Source: Candidatus Limnocylindrales bacterium
GTDB lineage: Bacteria > Chloroflexota > Limnocylindria > Limnocylindrales > CSP1-4
Reading direction: 5' to 3'
NCBI GenBank assembly: GCA_031292335.1
Contig: JARLHH010000013.1
Coordinates: 1-20,128, forward strand
Length of the DNA stretch: 20,128 nucleotides
Shown in pieces: positions 16,757-20,128 of the stretch (the first letter of the stretch is position 1; every line of letters begins with the position of its first letter). Position numbers and translations under genes: made by a program. Under the pieces are notes generated by a model that made no database searches, was not told the DNA's origin, and was given only the letters and a program-made list of their open reading frames with translations.

Positions 16757-17701
16757 GTGCCCGTCGCGATCTCGACCTCAGGTCTCACCAAGAACTTCGG
16801 ATCGACGCGTGCTCTCGACGGTCTCGACCTGGCGGTCGAGGCCGGCGAGGTACACGGGTTCCTGGGGCCGAATGGCTCGGGCAAGACCACGACCATCCGC
16901 GTGTTGCTCGGATTGCTTCGTGCCGACTCCGGCGCGGTCGAATTGCTCGGGAAGGACCCGTGGCGCGACGCTGTCGAGTTGCATCGCCGGCTGGCGTTCG
17001 TGCCCGGAGAGGTCACTCTGTGGTCGGGCCTGACCGGCGGTGAGGTGATCGACCTCTTCGGTCGCCTGCGGGGCGACCTCAACAGGCGCCGCCGTGACGA
17101 GCTCCTCGAACGCTTCCAGCTCGACCCGACCAAGAAGACCGGCTCCTACTCGAAGGGGAACCGGCAGAAGGTTGCCCTGGTCGCGGCCCTGGCGTCTGAC
17201 GCCGAGCTGCTTCTCCTCGACGAACCGACCTCGGGACTCGACCCGCTGATGGAGGCGGTCTTCCAGGACTGCATCCGCGAAGTGAAGGCCCAAGGGCGAA
17301 CGGTCCTGCTCTCCAGCCACATCCTGGCTGAGGTCGAGGCGCTGTGCGACCGGCTGAGCATCATCCGGCTGGGTCGGGTCGTGGAAGGGGGCACGCTCGC
17401 CGAGCTGCGGCACCTCACCCGGACATCGATCACGGCGGAGACCGTGCGTCCAGCGCAGGGGCTGGCCGGCCTCGAGGGTCTTCACGACCTCGAGATCGAC
17501 GGCGCCCATGTGCGTTTCGAGGTTGACACCGTTCACCTCGACCCTGCCGTGCGCCGGCTCGCTGAGTTCGGGGTCCGGAGCCTGGTCAGCCATCCGCCCA
17601 CGCTCGAGGAGCTGTTCCTCCGCCACTACGGCGATGAGCTGACCAAGGAACCCGAACGGGTCGAGCTGGACCGCGAATCGACACCCGCGCCGCTTCGATG
17701 A
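16757..17701 (+). CDS. ABC transporter ATPase, drug/antibiotic exporter type
   Basis: This 314-residue ATPase belongs to a two-subunit exporter. Walker A is GPNGSGKT (residues 37-44). The signature loop is YSKGNRQKVALVAAL, Walker B is LLLLDEPTSGLDP, and the switch histidine lies in LLSSHILAE. The C-terminal extension (about 230-314) ends with HPPTLEELFLRHYGDEL, as in DrrA-like daunorubicin-type exporter subunits. GTG 16757 is preferred because the -10 hexamer ends 6 bases upstream and the protein then opens normally at VAISTSGLTKNFG. The longer open frame runs through the promoter and into the repressor gene on the other strand. The stop overlaps the permease start (ATGA, 17698-17701), so the two are translated together. 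It is probably repressed by the divergent TetR protein. Confidence 0.93.
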   Translation: MPVAISTSGLTKNFGSTRALDGLDLAVEAGEVHGFLGPNGSGKTTTIRVLLGLLRADSGAVELLGKDPWRDAVELHRRLAFVPGEVTLWSGLTGGEVIDLFGRLRGDLNRRRRDELLERFQLDPTKKTGSYSKGNRQKVALVAALASDAELLLLDEPTSGLDPLMEAVFQDCIREVKAQGRTVLLSSHILAEVEALCDRLSIIRLGRVVEGGTLAELRHLTRTSITAETVRPAQGLAGLEGLHDLEIDGAHVRFEVDTVHLDPAVRRLAEFGVRSLVSHPPTLEELFLRHYGDELTKEPERVELDRESTPAPLR

Positions 17702-19287
17702 CCTCGCTCACGGGCACCCTCGCGCTGACCCGCTTCATCCTGCGCCGCGACCGCATCCGGATCCTCGTCTGGATCGTCACGCTCGTCGCGCTTGCGGCTC
17801 TGACGACGGTCGGAATCGAGGGCCTGTTCCCGACCCAGGCCGCGCTCGATCAAACGGCCGCCGCCACCGTGGGCAACGCGGCGATGATCGCCTTCAACGG
17901 ACCGGCCCAGGGCCTCAACACCGTCGGCGGGCAGGTGGCGTTCCAGTTCGGCTCCGCTGGCCTGGTCCTGGTGGGCCTCATGAGCATCTTCATGGTGGGC
18001 CGGCTGACGCGGGGCGAAGAGGAAGGCGGCCGCCTCGAGGTCGTGCGCTCGCTGCCGGTCGGCATCCACGCGAACACCCTCGCCGCGGTGCTCACGGTCG
18101 CCGGCATGAACCTCGCCGTCGGTGTGCTCACCGCTGCTGTGCTGATCGCCCAGGGCCTGTCCGTGGCCGGGTCAGTCGTGTTCGGGGTTTCGTTCATCCT
18201 TGTCGGGCTCGTCTTCGGCGGCGTCGCCCTGCTCGTGGCGCAGGTCACCGAGAGCACCCGCCTCGTCTACGGCGTCGCCGGGGCGGTGCTCGGGGCGGCC
18301 TACGTGCTGCGCGCTGTCGGCGACATCGGCGACGGCACGGTCTCCTGGTTCTCCCCGATCGGGGTGGCCCAGAAGGCGCGGCCGTTCGCCGATGAGCGAT
18401 GGTGGCCTCTGCTCCTGTTGGTCGCGGCGACGGTGCTCCTGGTCGCCGCGGCCGCCGCCCTGGCCGGCCGGCGTGACCTCGGTGCGGGGCTCGTGGCGGC
18501 GCGGCCTGGCCCGCCGGCGGCAGCGCCATGGCTCGGGCACCCCCTTGGTCTGGCCTTCCGGCTGCAGCGGGGATCGCTGCTCGGATGGGGCGCCGGCGTC
18601 CTGGTCATCGGCATTGGCTACGGATGGATCGGACCCACCGTCGACATCTTCATCGGCCAGAACAAGGCCCTCGCCGAAATGCTGGCCAGGGCCGGAGGAG
18701 GCAGCCTGACGGATTCGTACTTCGCTTCGTCCTTCCGACTGATGGCGCTCATCGCCACGGGTTTCGCCATCGGGTCCGCCCTGCGGGTGCGGGGCGAGGA
18801 AACGTCCACGCGCGCCGACTTGGTCCTCGCGACGCCCGTCTCGCGCTGGCGGTTCGCGGCGAGTCACCTCGCAGTGGCGTTCGCGGGCAGCGTCATCCTG
18901 CTCGCCATCGTCGGTCTGGCCACTGGCCTCACCTACGGCCTCGCGGGCGGCGACATGGGAAGCGTTCCGCGCCTGTTCGGGGCCGCCCTCGTCTACGCGC
19001 CGGCCATGTGGATCATGGTCGGCATCGCCATCGCACTCGACGGGCTGGTACCGCGCTGGGTCGGCGTGTCGTGGGCGATCCTTGTGGCCTGCATCGTCGA
19101 GGGATTCCTCGGCGCAGTCCTCGGCCTCCCACGCTGGCTCGAAGACCTCTCTCCGTTCGAGCACGTGCCCCAGCTACCGGCTGCGAGCCTGACCCTCCTG
19201 CCGCTGGTTGTGATGTCGGCCATCGCGGCCGGCCTCACATTCATCGGGCTGACCGGGCTGCGGCGGCGCGATATCGGCCGGATCTGA
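17698..19287 (+). CDS. ABC exporter permease, polyketide-antibiotic exporter type (COG3559-like)
   Basis: This 529-residue membrane protein has about twelve predicted helices in two related halves. After helices of each half a matching cytoplasmic segment appears: TRGEEEGGRLEVVRSLPV in the first and VRGEETSTRADLVLATPVSR in the second. This double arrangement is typical of TetR-controlled exporters in Actinobacteria and Chloroflexota annotated as polyketide antibiotic exporters. The ATPase encoded immediately upstream overlaps it by 4 bases and should power it. The substrate is unknown and is probably a hydrophobic drug or secondary metabolite that also induces the repressor. No biosynthetic genes are nearby, which favours a resistance role over export of a home-made compound. 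It converges with the next gene with 4 bases between stops. Confidence 0.9.
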   Translation: MTSLTGTLALTRFILRRDRIRILVWIVTLVALAALTTVGIEGLFPTQAALDQTAAATVGNAAMIAFNGPAQGLNTVGGQVAFQFGSAGLVLVGLMSIFMVGRLTRGEEEGGRLEVVRSLPVGIHANTLAAVLTVAGMNLAVGVLTAAVLIAQGLSVAGSVVFGVSFILVGLVFGGVALLVAQVTESTRLVYGVAGAVLGAAYVLRAVGDIGDGTVSWFSPIGVAQKARPFADERWWPLLLLVAATVLLVAAAAALAGRRDLGAGLVAARPGPPAAAPWLGHPLGLAFRLQRGSLLGWGAGVLVIGIGYGWIGPTVDIFIGQNKALAEMLARAGGGSLTDSYFASSFRLMALIATGFAIGSALRVRGEETSTRADLVLATPVSRWRFAASHLAVAFAGSVILLAIVGLATGLTYGLAGGDMGSVPRLFGAALVYAPAMWIMVGIAIALDGLVPRWVGVSWAILVACIVEGFLGAVLGLPRWLEDLSPFEHVPQLPAASLTLLPLVVMSAIAAGLTFIGLTGLRRRDIGRI

Positions 19288-19291
19288 CCGC

Positions 19292-19837
19292 CTAGCGGCA
19301 GAGTCCGGGCTGGTAGGTGATATGGGTCGCGAACCGCGACCCACGCACCTGGACTGGCTCGAGGATGAGGCTCGCCGTGAAGCCCTCGAAGAGCCGCTTG
19401 CCGGCACCGAGGACGACGGGCGCGATCGAGATCGGCAGCTCGTCGACGACACCGGCGCCCAGCGCCTGGCGAATGAGGTCTGCGCCGCCCACGAGTGTGA
19501 CGTCCTTGTCGCCGGCCGGCACGCGCGCGCGGGCGAGGGCCTCGTCGAGCCCGTTGACGAACGCGAACCCGGACCCGGGCGGCTTCTCCTCGGGATGGTG
19601 GGTCAGGATGAAGAACGGCACGCCCCAGGGGTTCGTTCCGCCCCTGGCATCCGCAGCGTTGTATGTCCCGCGGCCGCCGATGACCGCCCGGTGTCGGGCT
19701 CTGACGCCGTCGACGAGCTCCTTGTCCGCCCCGGCCCGGACATCGAGCGGAGCGGTTCGCTCGGCTACGACGATGCGGCGGTAAGGACCTCGCGCAGCCT
19801 GGTGGCGAAAGCGTCGGGATCGCCGCCCTGGCCCCAC
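19292..19837 (-). pseudogene. RibD C-terminal/DHFR-like protein lacking its N-terminal third
   Basis: The recognisable part (from about 19729 down to the stop) is the C-terminal two thirds of a RibD/dihydrofolate-reductase-fold protein of the YyaP type. It includes HRAVIGGRGTYNAADARGG, WGVPFFILTHHPEEKP, DVTLVGGADLIRQALGAGVVDEL and the final strand ISIAPVVLGAGKRLFEG. The usual beginning with a MSLDGFIA-type motif is absent. The sequence before the match is instead the end of an alpha/beta hydrolase gene in another frame (stop at 19765). No ATG, GTG or TTG occurs in frame between that stop and the match; the only start, GTG 19837, lies inside the hydrolase gene. A deletion joining two genes explains this best. 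A translated, reinitiating short form cannot be excluded. Confidence 0.7.
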
Positions 19838-20128
19838 TCAACAGGCAGGAAGCCGCCGTGGCCGCCGGGGAAGACGACCGGCGTCGACCCCAGCCGCTCG
19901 GCGACGGCCTTCGTCGCCCGACCCGTCATGACCTGGCTCGACTCCGCCCCGAGCGCGAGGACGACGCGCGTCGATGCCGCGCGCAGCGCCTCGAAGTCCG
20001 GCTGGTAGTGGCTGCACGAGATCATGTTCTGGCCAAGCAACGGATCGTTCCGCGCCCCGTCGTCATCGACAGGCAGCCCGAACATCGCCGGGTCCGGCTC
20101 GGGCCGGTCCTCGTAGTCGGAAGGGAAC
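19765..20128 (-). CDS. Alpha/beta hydrolase, C-terminal part (partial at window edge)
   Basis: The frame is open from the window edge (first whole codon ending at 20127) to the stop at 19765-19767, about 120 residues. A central strand (TRVVLALGAESSQV) is followed by a helix (GRATKAVAERLG). Next come PVVFPGGHGGFLPVEWG, where the histidine of GGHGGF fits the catalytic histidine of serine hydrolases, and a final helix (DPDAFATRLREVL). The nucleophile and acid should lie outside the window or just upstream. The substrate is unknown. The C-terminus looks complete. Directly after its stop comes the truncated RibD/DHFR-like sequence, so a deletion probably removed the intergenic DNA and the neighbour's start. 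Confidence 0.8.
   Translation of the reverse strand, partial: FPSDYEDRPEPDPAMFGLPVDDDGARNDPLLGQNMISCSHYQPDFEALRAASTRVVLALGAESSQVMTGRATKAVAERLGSTPVVFPGGHGGFLPVEWGQGGDPDAFATRLREVLTAASS

Overview
The window is about 20 kb of very GC-rich DNA with strong G/C bias at third codon positions, many GTG starts, and genes packed with 4-base stop/start overlaps. At five genes a -10-like hexamer ends 6 or 7 bases before the start codon, which points to leaderless mRNAs. Together with the gene families this suggests a high-GC Chloroflexota (Limnocylindria/Ellin6529-like) or actinobacterial chromosome. The lineage is an inference, since no rRNA or tRNA gene is present. I see no plasmid, phage, IS element or CRISPR array.

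Layout. 1-447 is the end of a glycerate kinase. 784-2256 is a Phd/VapB antitoxin, a PIN/VapC toxin and an endonuclease III-like glycosylase, read as one unit under an operator-like pair of palindromes. 2377-4532 is an OmpR-type response regulator and a membrane histidine kinase, followed by an AHSA1/SRPBCC protein (4584-5063). 5100-5486 (minus) is an unknown helical protein, then a repeat-bearing spacer. 5819-8094 (minus) is a NatAB-like ABC exporter, divergent from a class V aminotransferase (8190-9890).

9935-14177 (minus) is the signalling centre of the window: a 1104-residue hybrid kinase (three PAS domains, HisKA, ATPase, two receivers, HPt) followed 4 bases later by a receiver-GGDEF diguanylate cyclase. 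The pair reads as a phosphorelay controlling c-di-GMP. Just upstream is an ORF that looks like a decayed PAS domain separated from the kinase by a one-base frameshift.

14635-15135 (minus) is an unknown protein, and 15477-16641 (minus) is an S4-domain protein overlapping a TetR repressor. The repressor is divergent from an ABC-type drug or polyketide exporter (16757-19287), with a palindrome covering the promoters of both sides. 19292-20128 (minus) is a RibD/DHFR-like gene without its N-terminal part, fused end to end with an alpha/beta hydrolase that runs off the window.

I did not find a clearly new multi-gene defence or biosynthetic system. The most notable items are the decayed PAS/kinase junction, the shared leaderless promoter arrangement, the operator-like palindromes spaced exactly 13 bp, the VapBC-endonuclease III overlap, and the 50-bp degenerate repeats at 5661-5784.
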